Shown piece by piece: positions 8,480 to 16,891 of a DNA stretch of 41,012 nt; position 1 is the stretch's first letter; every line of letters begins with the position of its first letter. The stretch is from contig DVDZ01000043.1 of the NCBI GenBank assembly GCA_015296025.1, positions 1 through 41,012 on the forward strand, given 5' to 3'. This stretch comes from Thermosynechococcus sp. M46_R2017_013 (lineage in GTDB: Bacteria; Cyanobacteriota; Cyanobacteriia; Thermosynechococcales; Thermosynechococcaceae). Made by a program: the position numbers and the translations under genes. A model generated the notes under the pieces. The model searched no databases. It had not been told where the DNA came from and was given only the letters and a program-made list of their open reading frames with translations.

Positions 8480-8962
8480 CTATAGTAACGTTCCCACAAT
8501 CGGGTAAACCAAGGGGGGCACAATCAAGGTCATCGCCACCCCTACTGCTGCAATTGCACTGAGGAGAACCGCACCAGCGGCACAATCTTTGGCAATACGG
8601 GCAAGATCATGGTATTCCTTGCCAACGGTGAGATCCACCACCGCTTCAAGAGCCGTATTCAGCAGCTCTAACCCCATTACCACAGCAATCGTGAGGAAAA
8701 TTACTGCCACTTCAACGGGGGGCAGTTTTAGCAAACCACTGAGGGCAATCGCGCTCAAGCCAACTGCGGTGTGAATACGGAAGTTGCGCTGCGTTTGAAA
8801 GGCATAAACCACGCCACTCCAGGCATAACGAAAACTCTTCAATAAAGAAGAGGCTATGCGGTGGGAGTGCTGTCGCCTTAGTGCTGTTTTTGCCACCTTT
8901 TCGACACAGGCAGTCATTGTTTGCTGCATCATAACACTCCAGTTATTTGCTAATTTACCCAT
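8480..8962 (-). CDS. dgkA: Diacylglycerol/undecaprenol kinase family protein
   Basis: Small membrane lipid kinase of the prokaryotic DgkA family, which phosphorylates diacylglycerol or undecaprenol at the inner membrane. The signature ELLNTALEAVVDL, with catalytic Glu and Asn residues, lies near residue 107, after the amphipathic RNFRIHTAVG region. About three membrane segments follow one another from residue 70 to the end. At 160 aa it carries a ~40-residue N-terminal extension compared with E. coli DgkA, as is common in cyanobacteria. ATG at 8962 is preceded immediately by an in-frame GTG. It is the last gene of the minus-strand set rodA-DUF3285-ybeY-dgkA; ybeY-dgkA adjacency is common in bacteria. 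Confidence 0.88.
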   Translation of the reverse strand: MGKLANNWSVMMQQTMTACVEKVAKTALRRQHSHRIASSLLKSFRYAWSGVVYAFQTQRNFRIHTAVGLSAIALSGLLKLPPVEVAVIFLTIAVVMGLELLNTALEAVVDLTVGKEYHDLARIAKDCAAGAVLLSAIAAVGVAMTLIVPPLVYPIVGTLL

Positions 8963-9099
8963 CACACCGAAAATAATTACCCAGTCGCTGAGCTATTTAT
9001 CCAGTTTTTATCCCTCCTTTGGGATAGGGGGAAAGACGCCATAGAACTCAACCCGTAAATGCTTCCTATTGAAGCACATCTTGCAGCAAAGATTCTCAG

Positions 9100-9579
9100 T
9101 TAGTCGAGGAGAGGGGGTGTCAGTCCGATGGTTTCTAGGCAGCGAGCTTGCTGCACCAGCATTCGGTTCAGGTGCGCTTCATCAGGATGATCCCAGCCCA
9201 ATAGGTGTAGCAGGCCATGGCAAGCCAGCCAACTCACTTCCGTCAAGAGGGGATAATTTCCCGCCGTGGCTTGCCGTTGTGCGGTTTCAGCAGAAATGAC
9301 AATGTCACCCAGATATTCAGGTTCCTCAGAGGGTAGGGGCAGGGTCTGATCTCGCGTCGCAAAGGCAAGGACATCCGTCGGGGTGTCGCGATCGCGATAT
9401 TGACGATTGAGAACTTGAAGTTCGGCGTCGGTTGTCAAGCGCAGCGTCAGCTCATACTCCTTGCCTGCGTTTGGTTCAACCATCCCGATCCAAGTTCCAA
9501 ACCACAGGTTCCAAGGAAGCGCTGCCACCTCAGAGGGCAGGGAGGGGGCGTGTAGTTCCAAATAGACGGTAACCGTCAT
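9100..9579 (-). CDS. ybeY: Endoribonuclease YbeY (rRNA maturation factor)
   Basis: YbeY is a zinc-dependent single-strand endoribonuclease needed for 16S rRNA 3' maturation and ribosome quality control. The zinc motif H-x3-H-x5-H is present as [11 protein letters not shown] near residue 120, preceded by the conserved region [15 protein letters not shown] and by YLGDIVIS. The 159-aa length from ATG at 9579 fits the family. The ORF-track start at 9660 adds 27 residues that overlap the neighbouring DUF3285 gene in another frame and is rejected. It lies 19 bases after the DUF3285 stop and 137 bases before dgkA, in one probable operon. Confidence 0.94.
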   Translation of the reverse strand: MTVTVYLELHAPSLPSEVAALPWNLWFGTWIGMVEPNAGKEYELTLRLTTDAELQVLNRQYRDRDTPTDVLAFATRDQTLPLPSEEPEYLGDIVISAETAQRQATAGNYPLLTEVSWLACHGLLHLLGWDHPDEAHLNRMLVQQARCLETIGLTPPLLD

Positions 9580-9598
9580 TGTTTTTTCTTTGTTCTTA

Positions 9599-9766
9599 CT
9601 AACGGGTGAGGTAGGACAAGCCCACCAACAACGCCAACAGACCGATACTGGTGAGGGCAAAATGGGTCAAGGATTTACCCCCCTTGCGCACCATGTTTCG
9701 CATGGCCAATTTGACATAACTGGGCTGCTCGGTAGGGGAGGATGTGGATTCTGGGGACTCGCTCAT
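9599..9766 (-). CDS. DUF3285 small membrane protein
   Basis: A 55-aa gene too short for the ORF track. Reading minus from ATG at 9766 gives a Ser/Pro/Glu-rich start, then [19 protein letters not shown], then a single hydrophobic helix ([19 protein letters not shown]) and stop at 9599. This is the pattern of the cyanobacterial DUF3285 family, with a conserved [15 protein letters not shown] block before one C-terminal membrane segment. The function of the family is unknown. It sits 59 bases after rodA and 19 bases before ybeY on the same strand, matching the cluster found in related cyanobacteria. Confidence 0.85.
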   Translation of the reverse strand: MSESPESTSSPTEQPSYVKLAMRNMVRKGGKSLTHFALTSIGLLALLVGLSYLTR

Positions 9767-9825
9767 GGAACTGTCGTGATTTGGCTATGTTAGTTTTAAC
9801 AAATTTTAACAAAAAGTAATTCGGC

Positions 9826-11100
9826 CTAGTAGCGCGATCGCGGGTGGTGATTGGCCACCGATTGCACCAGCCCTAAACCAATATAGGTTGCCAACAGCGC
9901 AGAACGGCCATAGCTGACGAAGGGGAGGGGAATACCTGTCACAGGAAGCAAATTAACTGTCATGCCGATGTTGACCACCACTTGGAACATCAACATGGCG
10001 AAAAGGCCGATCGCCAACAGCGAGCCGAAATCATCGCGGGCACTATTGGCAATTTGCAACAGCCGCAGGCCAATCAACCAAAACAGCCCTAAAACCAGCA
10101 AGCCACCCAAAAAGCCTAGTTCCTCACCGATGGCCGAAAAAATAAAGTCCGTGTGCTGCTCAGGAATAAACCCCAATTGTGTCTGCGTACCTTGAAACAG
10201 CCCCCGCCCCCAGAGGCCACCCGCCCCAATGGCAATGCGGGACTGGATGAGGTGATAGCCCGCCCCTAAGGGATCTTTATCGGGGTCTAGGAACATCAGG
10301 AGGCGATCTTTTTGGTAGTCCTTGAGAACGCTCCACAGCAATTGCCCCAGACCTGCCCCCGCAAGATTGAGAACAATGCCGCCGATCGCCCCAATCCAGT
10401 CAAGGGGAAGACTTTGCCACGCCACAACCCCCATGGCCAATGTCCAGAGAAACCAAAGCCATAGGTTGAGTCCATAGGGCAGGGGTAGGGCAAAGAGAAT
10501 GGCCGCCACCAACGGGGAAAGCATGAGCACAATCCAGCCCAAAGGGGCATTTGCCCAGTAGAGCATCCCCAAAGTAATTGCACCAAAGACTAGCGAAGTC
10601 CCCAGATCAGGCTCAGCTAAGATCAACCCTAGGGGCAAAACCGTTGCCGCAAACACTCGTAGAATCCCGTTGAGGCCATGGGCCGGAACCCGCTGCAGGA
10701 GAGCAGCTTGGGTGAGAATAATGGAGATTTTAGTCAGTTCTGAAGGCTGCAAGTTAAAGCCAGCAATAGGCAGCCAGCTGCGGGCGCCATTGGCTTCAAC
10801 GCCAAATAGGTTCACAGCCAGTAGGAGGGCACAACTCATGCCATAAACCCACCAGTGCACTGAGAGAAAGACAGAGGTTGGAACGCGGGCTAGCAGAAAA
10901 AGTAAAATTGTCCCGATACCAGCGATCGCCAGATGTTGGAAGCCATCCTTTTCGCCAATGTGCAGTTCAGCACTGTGAATGGCCACTGCCCCCAACAGCG
11001 TAATCACCCACACCGCAATTAAAAGTACCCAATCGATCCCCCGCCATGGATAAAGCCAAGCAGAGCAGCGGTGTTGCCGTAGCCGAGTCGTCCAAAACAT
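9826..11100 (-). CDS. rodA: Rod-shape-determining SEDS protein RodA
   Basis: SEDS-family peptidoglycan glycosyltransferase that polymerises lipid II during cell elongation with a partner class B PBP. The 424-aa protein has about ten membrane segments and the family motifs GARSWLPIAGFNLQPSELTK (near residue 125), AEPDLGTSLVFG, and GFIPEQHTDFIFSAIGEELG before the C-terminal LLPVTGIPLPFVSYGRSALL. ATG at 11100 is chosen because AAAGGATATTTGAGG lies directly upstream. The 33 extra residues in the ORF track are not conserved. A RodA rather than FtsW assignment rests on the lack of a long cytoplasmic N-terminus and on family resemblance. Confidence 0.93.
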   Translation of the reverse strand: MFWTTRLRQHRCSAWLYPWRGIDWVLLIAVWVITLLGAVAIHSAELHIGEKDGFQHLAIAGIGTILLFLLARVPTSVFLSVHWWVYGMSCALLLAVNLFGVEANGARSWLPIAGFNLQPSELTKISIILTQAALLQRVPAHGLNGILRVFAATVLPLGLILAEPDLGTSLVFGAITLGMLYWANAPLGWIVLMLSPLVAAILFALPLPYGLNLWLWFLWTLAMGVVAWQSLPLDWIGAIGGIVLNLAGAGLGQLLWSVLKDYQKDRLLMFLDPDKDPLGAGYHLIQSRIAIGAGGLWGRGLFQGTQTQLGFIPEQHTDFIFSAIGEELGFLGGLLVLGLFWLIGLRLLQIANSARDDFGSLLAIGLFAMLMFQVVVNIGMTVNLLPVTGIPLPFVSYGRSALLATYIGLGLVQSVANHHPRSRY

Positions 11101-11356
11101 CCTCAAATATCCTTTGTTTGCACTAGGCTTCAGGAGTAGTGGTTGGATCAAGACTCCCATTTTATCCTGAGTCGATCCATGGTTCGGTGGTGACAGCATT
11201 GGTCAAGGGGGCAATTTTAGGGCGGCTGCTGGTCTCCCTGCTGCTGAGCACAAGCACTGCGGCAACGTGCCCACAGTCAACTCCCCACCACTGCCACAGA
11301 GCCGCAGATAGGGCATACTGAGGGTAAAGCACCCCAGGATAAGTTTAACTGCCAAC
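11101..11356. other. Intergenic region between rodA and an unknown gene
   Basis: This is 256 bases between divergent genes. A 60-aa plus-strand ORF (11139-11321) has no recognisable features and is not called. Promoters for both sides must lie here, but none can be assigned securely. Confidence 0.4.
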
Positions 11357-11890
11357 ATGACCCCTCCTGCGCCGACTTTGGCTCAACTGCCCCTCCCTTT
11401 CTATACTGATGGTTCAGGTCCTGTGGCGCCTGATCGCAAGGGGGCGATCGCTCTTGATGCCATCTTTGATGCCACTGGCAACGCGCAGTATATCGGCTAT
11501 TTTCGGAATGTGCGATTGAGTTTGCTACAACACTTCGTCCATTTTCCCCACCAATGTGACGGCTACAAGGCGATTGCCCTTGAACGTCCCGGTCGCCCTT
11601 GGCTAGAAATGGTGAAGCAACGGTGGATAGCGGAATTGGGAGTCGTGCCTTTAGGTAACGATTGCGATCGCCCCCAGTGGGAAAATGCCATTGATCTCAA
11701 AAAGCAAATGACTGCGGCCGAACGCCCTGCATGGGCAAATGCCGATCCGCCGACCCCGTCAGAACTGCTGAAACAGGCGGCGCAGCGGGTTAAAGCTGCC
11801 ATTCTCGAACAGTTACGGCAGCGATCGCTACAGGAGCCACTGCTCTTTGGCACCAAACTAAAAGAAAGTGGACGGCTAGACCTCAAATGA
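11357..11890 (+). CDS. Uncharacterised protein coupled to an IMPase-family gene
   Basis: I do not recognise a family. The 177-aa product is soluble, with no signal peptide or membrane helix. Its N-terminal part contains PFYTDGSGPVAPDRKGAIAL and a stretch around residue 45-60 (YIGYFRNVRLSLLQHFVHF) that looks folded. Its C-terminal third is charged and helical (SELLKQAAQRVKAAILEQLRQRS). It holds HIP1 sites like its neighbours, so nothing suggests recent acquisition. Its stop overlaps the ATG of the next gene in ATGA, implying translational coupling with the inositol-monophosphatase-like enzyme and perhaps a shared role. Coding status is well supported by length, frame and the overlap. Confidence 0.75.
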   Translation: MTPPAPTLAQLPLPFYTDGSGPVAPDRKGAIALDAIFDATGNAQYIGYFRNVRLSLLQHFVHFPHQCDGYKAIALERPGRPWLEMVKQRWIAELGVVPLGNDCDRPQWENAIDLKKQMTAAERPAWANADPPTPSELLKQAAQRVKAAILEQLRQRSLQEPLLFGTKLKESGRLDLK

Positions 11891-12768
11891 CGACTTCTCC
11901 GCCTCTGACTGCTAGCCAAATCTGGCAAATCAATCAACTCCTGCGCCAAGCAGGACAGCGGGCACGGCAACTGGCACAGCAACCCTTTGAGGTCATTGAA
12001 AAGGGACGCCAAGATTTTGTTACTAGTATTGATCGCTTCTTGGATCGGCTGCTGAGTCAGAAATTTCGCGCTTGGTTTCCTGAAGATGGCATCATCAGCG
12101 AAGAAAATGCCGCCTCCCAAGCGGTGTTTCAAGAACTGAAAAATCGCTATTGGCTGATTGATCCCCTTGATGGCACCGATGATCTGATTCACCATCGCCA
12201 AGGTTATGCCCTAATGGTGGGATTACTGGAGTACTACAGCCCGGTAGCGGGTTGGATCTATGCCCCCAATCTGGATCATCTCTACTACGGTGGTAAAGAC
12301 TGGGGACTCTTCCAGATGAGCAGTGGTGGGCCGCCTGTCCCGCTGTTACCCGTTTGTCCGCGCTCCCCCAGTGAAAACCATTGCCCGATCATGATTGGCT
12401 ATCGCGACTACCGCACCTACGGTGAGGCGATTCATCGGCTGTTGCCCCAAGTTCAATTTCGCTTTCTAGGCAGTTTTGGCCTTAAGGTGATCGAAGTGAT
12501 TTTGGGACGAGCGGGACTCTACCTCTACTTGAACCAGCGGGTCAAGCTTTGGGACACCACAGCTCCCTTGGCTTTAGCTACGGCGGCAGGTTTGGTATGC
12601 ACGGACTTGCAAGGGAATCCACTGCGCTTTGATGCCAGCGGTTTACAGGGAGAGACCCTTGCCCACCAGCAACCAATTCTCATCGGCTGGCCAGAGTATG
12701 TCGCTGCCTTGCAATCGCCCTTGGTGGAGGCGATTACGGCGGTTCAACTGTCCTTTGGCTCTGCTTAG
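11887..12768 (+). CDS. Inositol monophosphatase family phosphatase
   Basis: Mg-dependent sugar or nucleotide phosphatase of the IMPase/FBPase/CysQ superfamily, 293 aa. Metal-site motifs are all visible: DFVTSIDRFLD near residue 40, EDGIISEE near 70 (motif 1 Glu), WLIDPLDGTDDLI near 95 (D-P-L-D-G-T/S) and LWDTTAPLALATAAG near 215 (W-D-x2-A). The substrate could be inositol phosphate, PAP (CysQ type) or another sugar phosphate, and sequence does not settle which. The ATG overlaps the stop of the preceding unknown gene (ATGA). The gene is followed by 89 bases of non-coding DNA before a convergent gene. Confidence 0.88.
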   Translation: MTTSPPLTASQIWQINQLLRQAGQRARQLAQQPFEVIEKGRQDFVTSIDRFLDRLLSQKFRAWFPEDGIISEENAASQAVFQELKNRYWLIDPLDGTDDLIHHRQGYALMVGLLEYYSPVAGWIYAPNLDHLYYGGKDWGLFQMSSGGPPVPLLPVCPRSPSENHCPIMIGYRDYRTYGEAIHRLLPQVQFRFLGSFGLKVIEVILGRAGLYLYLNQRVKLWDTTAPLALATAAGLVCTDLQGNPLRFDASGLQGETLAHQQPILIGWPEYVAALQSPLVEAITAVQLSFGSA

Positions 12769-12857
12769 AATCCCCCTTCAATAGGCTATCGTGGGTCTGG
12801 AGTCTGCCGGCAGGTATCCCGATGGGGCGTTGGCGCAGGTGGTCAGATTGAGGATCC

Positions 12858-14183
12858 CTAGGGGTGCCGCCAGCGCTGCCACTGTTGTAAAAGCCAACGA
12901 CCCAAACCAATCAGATGTTCTTCAATCCACAAAAACAGGCGATCACACCACAGCAACAGTCGTTCAAACCAGTGGAGTTCATAGCCTATAAGAGCAGCAT
13001 CCACATCGAGAATCAACTGCTCTGGATTCAGATGGACACTGGGGGTTGCAGTTTCTGATTGTAACGCATGGGCTAATGGCGATGATGCGCTCCCTAGCTG
13101 GAGCAGCGCCTCCCCTGGAGAAAAAACAGGTAAAGGATTCGTAGCTGCTAATAGGGGCGAATTCACGGCTGTCCCCAGCGGCGGCTGGACTCCCCCTAGC
13201 CAGTAGGAGAGTTGACTCAGCCAATCTTGGAAGGGCAGCTTGAAGGGGTTGAGATGGCGTTCAATCCAAGCCAGAACTTGCGCCTGCTGGGCAGGGCTGA
13301 GGGTGTAAAGGATTTCATTATCGCTGCCAACGAGCACCATTTGCTGGGTTCCTAGGAGCGTAGCAATTCCCTGTACTCGCCTTGGAGACAGCGGATTCTT
13401 GCGTCTAAAGGGGAGGCGCGATCGCAACCATTGGATAGCCGCTTTTAGGGGAGACATGGGGGGCAAGGCTAAATCCCCTCCCTCTGTTCCTGTGAGCTGA
13501 AGTTGCGCGAGAAAGGTTTCCACCAAGCAGAACCGCGGGGTAGAGCTTGCTTTGAGTGATCTCTCCCGCCAGCCCCAGAGCCAGTGATGCCGCCGCCGAT
13601 ACCACTGCCGAACATGCTGATAGTACACTGCCAAGGCATAGGCAATGCGTTGTTCGATGTGTTGCTGTTCTGCAGCGGTGAGAACTTTCAAGGGACGGGC
13701 AGCCTCATCCACTATCAAGAGGAATTTGGCGGCGCGATCGCAGGCAAGGTAAAAGGGTTGCCGCTGTGCCAAAGGCGCCTCTTGGGATGGTCGAGTTTTG
13801 GGCTGGGGTTGCCGCCAGCCTTGTAAAGGTGCGATCCAGCGCCGCCACCAGGGCAGTGGGCGGGCAATGGGGGCGATCGCCACCGCCAAAGATTCATCTT
13901 CCCCACCTGTGAGGAAAAGAGCAGACATCACACTTAACAGGGCTGCATCGGCAGCAGGAGCCGCCGTGGGTTTCGGTAGGAGGCGTTGATGCACCTGAGA
14001 GACGCTGCCCATCAGTTGGGGAAGTCCCCGCTGCCAAAACTGTGCCAGAATGGCGCCAATGACCTGAAGCGTGCCACTCAGGGTGCTTGCAACCTGCCAT
14101 TTTTGGCGTTGCCACTGTTGCTGCCAATATTGCCATTGCTGTCGCCAGAAGTTAAAAAAGCGACTCTGATAGAAAACTGCCAT
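12858..14183 (-). CDS. Uncharacterised Trp/Gln-rich protein
   Basis: No family is recognised. The 441-aa product begins with a Trp/Gln-rich amphipathic stretch (FFNFWRQQWQYWQQQWQ) and ends with a similar one (WLLQQWQRWRHP). Between them are basic Trp-rich segments (ARPLPWWRRWIAPLQGWRQP) and a region with an ordered look (FYLACDRAAKFLLIVDEAARPLKV, then EQRIAYALAVYYQH). There is no clear membrane helix or signal peptide, though the ends could lie on a membrane surface. Base use and HIP1 sites match the rest of the window. Coding is supported by a long uninterrupted frame from ATG at 14183. It converges with the IMPase-like gene and lies 63 bases after gloB. Confidence 0.72.
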   Translation of the reverse strand: MAVFYQSRFFNFWRQQWQYWQQQWQRQKWQVASTLSGTLQVIGAILAQFWQRGLPQLMGSVSQVHQRLLPKPTAAPAADAALLSVMSALFLTGGEDESLAVAIAPIARPLPWWRRWIAPLQGWRQPQPKTRPSQEAPLAQRQPFYLACDRAAKFLLIVDEAARPLKVLTAAEQQHIEQRIAYALAVYYQHVRQWYRRRHHWLWGWRERSLKASSTPRFCLVETFLAQLQLTGTEGGDLALPPMSPLKAAIQWLRSRLPFRRKNPLSPRRVQGIATLLGTQQMVLVGSDNEILYTLSPAQQAQVLAWIERHLNPFKLPFQDWLSQLSYWLGGVQPPLGTAVNSPLLAATNPLPVFSPGEALLQLGSASSPLAHALQSETATPSVHLNPEQLILDVDAALIGYELHWFERLLLWCDRLFLWIEEHLIGLGRWLLQQWQRWRHP

Positions 14184-14246
14184 TGCGGCTTTCTAGGTGG
14201 AGGAATATAACACTAGATTAGCGTTGTAGTGTCGTCACTGATATTT

Positions 14247-15005
14247 TTAGTATTGATCTCGTTTCCCCCGCAAGCGTGTAAAAGTTTGGAGGGGTGTAGT
14301 AGCCCCCACTGCTGCTTGAATGGCACTCACTTCACAGCGCAAAAAGGGATTGGTTGCCTTCTCAAGGCCAATTGTACTTGGAATTGTGCTTTTCCCTTGG
14401 GCGCGATCGCGACAAACTTGGGCATAGCGCTCTTGCAAAGCGGGATTGTTGGCTTCCACGGTGAGGGCAAAACCGAGGTTCTTTTGGGTATATTCGTGGG
14501 CACACCAAACCTGCGTACTCTCCGGCAATTGCCGCAGTTGGTTCAATGACGCCAACATCTGTGCCGGCGTCCCCTCAAAAAGACGCCCACAGCCACCGCC
14601 AAAGAGCGTATCGCCGCAGAATAGGTCACCCGTTTCTGGCGCATAGTAGGCAAGGTGGCCGCGTGTATGGCCGGGAACAAACAGCACCTCAAAATGACTG
14701 TCACCAAAGGGAACGCGATCGCCGGCCTTGAGAAAGACGGTCTGTTCTGGAATGCGCCCTTGATCCTCATAGCTGCCATAGACCTCGATATTGGGGAAGC
14801 GCGATCGCAGGGCACGATTGGCACCCACATGATCCCAGTGGTGATGGGTATTAAAAATGGCCGTCAGCCTTGCTCCCAATTCCGCTAACTTGGCCAGAAC
14901 AGGCTCCGGCTCTGCGGGATCCACCACTGCCGCCGTCCCCGTTTGTGGATCGTGGAGCAAAAAAATGTAGTTATCCGTAAGGGCATTAAGACGATAAATC
15001 ATCAT
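14247..15005 (-). CDS. gloB: Hydroxyacylglutathione hydrolase (glyoxalase II)
   Basis: Metallo-beta-lactamase-fold thioesterase that hydrolyses S-lactoylglutathione to lactate and glutathione in methylglyoxal detoxification. The binuclear metal motif HHHWDH is in [14 protein letters not shown] at about residues 51-64. Further ligands are in [12 protein letters not shown] and [19 protein letters not shown], and [14 protein letters not shown] gives the C-terminal His. The C-terminal substrate region (NPFLRCE) is present. At 252 aa it is of normal length. ATG at 15005 is followed at once by a second ATG, either of which could serve. It is on the minus strand after the PLP lyase gene, 135 bases away. 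Confidence 0.94.
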   Translation of the reverse strand: MMIYRLNALTDNYIFLLHDPQTGTAAVVDPAEPEPVLAKLAELGARLTAIFNTHHHWDHVGANRALRSRFPNIEVYGSYEDQGRIPEQTVFLKAGDRVPFGDSHFEVLFVPGHTRGHLAYYAPETGDLFCGDTLFGGGCGRLFEGTPAQMLASLNQLRQLPESTQVWCAHEYTQKNLGFALTVEANNPALQERYAQVCRDRAQGKSTIPSTIGLEKATNPFLRCEVSAIQAAVGATTPLQTFTRLRGKRDQY

Positions 15006-15140
15006 AATGGCAGTACCCTTGTGAAGCTTATGATGGCTATTGTTTGTGTACCCAACGTCGCCAGTTCTTCTTTGCCTCTACCTCAACCAGAATGCGCAAA
15101 AATAGACCAATCAACTCACCCCCATCCAATTGTTAAGTTT

Positions 15141-16316
15141 TTAAGCTTCCTCAGGATGATTCTTGAGCCACTGTTTTAGAAAAGTAACCAAGCGATCGCA
15201 CTCCTGCGGTAGGGTAAAGTAATGGACACAGGCACGCACCGAGGCGGGATAGAGCAATTCTCGCACTAGGATATTCTCGGCTTCAAGATCTTGGACGAAT
15301 TGGTGGTGCTGACCATTGGCCAACTGAAAGGCGACAAGTCCGGACGGTGGGGGTATTGGACTCAGACAAGTCAAACCGCCGATGCCCTGTAACTGTTCCC
15401 AGAGGTAACGACTCAGCTCACAAATACGCCGGTATCGCGCTTGGGGAGTCCCCCATTGATCGTGCACCCGCAGAGCAGTGGTGAGTCCTGGAACCAATGA
15501 AAAAGCAGTTGTTGCTACTTCAAAGCGACTGGCATCCTCCTTCCAGCCGGCGGGTTGCGCCTCGCGGGTTTGGTGAATGCCGCGCCAGCCAATAAAGGTG
15601 GGTTCCAAGGTGGGCAGGCGATCGCGCCGAATATATAGCCCCCCCAATCCAGCGGGGCCACAGCACCACTTATGTCCTGTAAAGGCGTAGTAATCTACCC
15701 CCAAGGCAGGCAAATTCAGGGGCACCATGCCGACACTTTGGGCACCATCCGCCAAAACTTGGATACCGCGACGGTGGCAAACTTCAACGATGTTCTCTAA
15801 GGGCAAGAGCTTCCCTGTATTCCACAGCAAATGACTCAACACAACCAAGCGTGTGCGGGGATGGAGTTGAGCCTCGATGGCGGCCACTTCATTGTCACAC
15901 CAGGGCCAAAAGGCCACCCGATCCACGACAATTCCCAACCGCCGTGCCAATTGCTCCGTAATTGCCACTACCCCTGGATGTTCACAGTTGGAAATGAGTA
16001 GGCGATCGCCCGCTTGCCAGGGAATGCCCCAAAGAACAATGTTGCAGCCCGTGGTCACCGAATCCGTAAGGGCAATGGTGTCTGGCGTGGTGCCCAGCAG
16101 CTGCGCTAATTCTTGCCGTAGGGTTTGCAGGTGTTGGCTCAGCCACGAAAACACACGATTGGCAAAAGGGCCTTCCTCCTGAATGTGGCGATCGCTCTGG
16201 AGAATGGTCTGCCAAGTGTCTTGGTGCAGTGGCCCTTGCCCACCGTAGTTTAGATATGTCTTGTTGGTCAAAGCAGGGTACTGGTCGTGGTAGGCGGCAA
16301 GTTTCTTGAGATCCAT
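15141..16316 (-). CDS. Class V aminotransferase-fold PLP enzyme, cysteine/cystine lyase-like
   Basis: PLP enzyme of the NifS/SufS fold (391 aa). The cofactor Asp is in VLADGAQSVGMVPL and the Schiff-base Lys is in FTGHKWCCGPAGLGGLYI, near residue 225. The mobile loop Cys of SufS/NifS desulfurases (RxGxHC type) is not seen; the corresponding C-terminal stretch reads VRACVHYFTLPQECDRL. This matches the cyanobacterial cysteine/cystine C-S lyase (C-DES) branch, which splits cystine to pyruvate, ammonia and a persulfide usable for Fe-S cluster assembly. A cysteine desulfurase role cannot be excluded. Its ATG lies immediately after the ruvX stop with no spacer, so the two are co-translated. Confidence 0.82.
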   Translation of the reverse strand: MDLKKLAAYHDQYPALTNKTYLNYGGQGPLHQDTWQTILQSDRHIQEEGPFANRVFSWLSQHLQTLRQELAQLLGTTPDTIALTDSVTTGCNIVLWGIPWQAGDRLLISNCEHPGVVAITEQLARRLGIVVDRVAFWPWCDNEVAAIEAQLHPRTRLVVLSHLLWNTGKLLPLENIVEVCHRRGIQVLADGAQSVGMVPLNLPALGVDYYAFTGHKWCCGPAGLGGLYIRRDRLPTLEPTFIGWRGIHQTREAQPAGWKEDASRFEVATTAFSLVPGLTTALRVHDQWGTPQARYRRICELSRYLWEQLQGIGGLTCLSPIPPPSGLVAFQLANGQHHQFVQDLEAENILVRELLYPASVRACVHYFTLPQECDRLVTFLKQWLKNHPEEA

Positions 16317-16796
16317 CTACGTTCCTTTGGGATGAGGGGACTCCCACCTGCAGGCTGAGGAGGGCGGAGGGGTCTTGGCGGTTTGGGAATGGGCATCGAG
16401 CCACTGTTGCAAAATCAGCGCAGCAGCAATTTGATCCACGAGGTCTTTGTGGTGACGGGGCGATCGCCGCCGTTGTTTGAGAATTTCCTCCGCCTGAAAG
16501 GAGGTGAGACGCTCATCTACGTATTCCACAGGTAAGTTCAAAGCCGCAGCAATTTTTTCTGCTAAATGTTGTACTTGACGCGCTTGAGAACCCAGTTGAC
16601 CATCGAGGGTGTAGGGTAAACCGACAATTAATTTCTCTACCCCTCGCTCCTGGCAAATCTGCCGAAGCTGTGCCACATCACTCGCAAAATTCTGACGATG
16701 AATGGTCGTAATGCCCGCGGCCAACTGCCCCAAGCGATCGCACCCTGCAACGCCAATGCGCTTGCGCCCCAGATCTAAGCCCAGAACGGAAATCAT
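16317..16796 (-). CDS. ruvX: Putative Holliday junction resolvase RuvX/YqgF
   Basis: RNase H-fold nuclease of the YqgF/RuvX family, involved in pre-16S rRNA processing and possibly in Holliday junction resolution. The first acidic strand VLGLDLGRKRIGVAGCD starts at residue 4, GLPYTLDGQLG follows near 70, VEYVDERLTSFQAEEIL near 96, and the final acidic helix is DLVDQIAAALILQQWL. ATG at 16796 gives 159 aa. The 36 further upstream residues in the ORF track are not conserved and cross the ileS promoter region. It is adjacent without spacing to the PLP lyase gene and divergent from ileS, 95 bases away. Confidence 0.93.
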   Translation of the reverse strand: MISVLGLDLGRKRIGVAGCDRLGQLAAGITTIHRQNFASDVAQLRQICQERGVEKLIVGLPYTLDGQLGSQARQVQHLAEKIAAALNLPVEYVDERLTSFQAEEILKQRRRSPRHHKDLVDQIAAALILQQWLDAHSQTAKTPPPSSACRWESPHPKGT

Positions 16797-16891
16797 CCTT
16801 GAGTCGGCAAGAACAGTTCCCCTACAATGAAATCCATTGCCAAGGTGCGTTTTTCCTTGACTAAAAACATCATACCCCGCTGTATCCACCC

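Noticed and set aside
11563-12201. 212-aa minus-strand ORF
   Set aside because: Antisense to the unknown gene and the IMPase gene, with a Ser/Arg/Cys-rich shadow composition.
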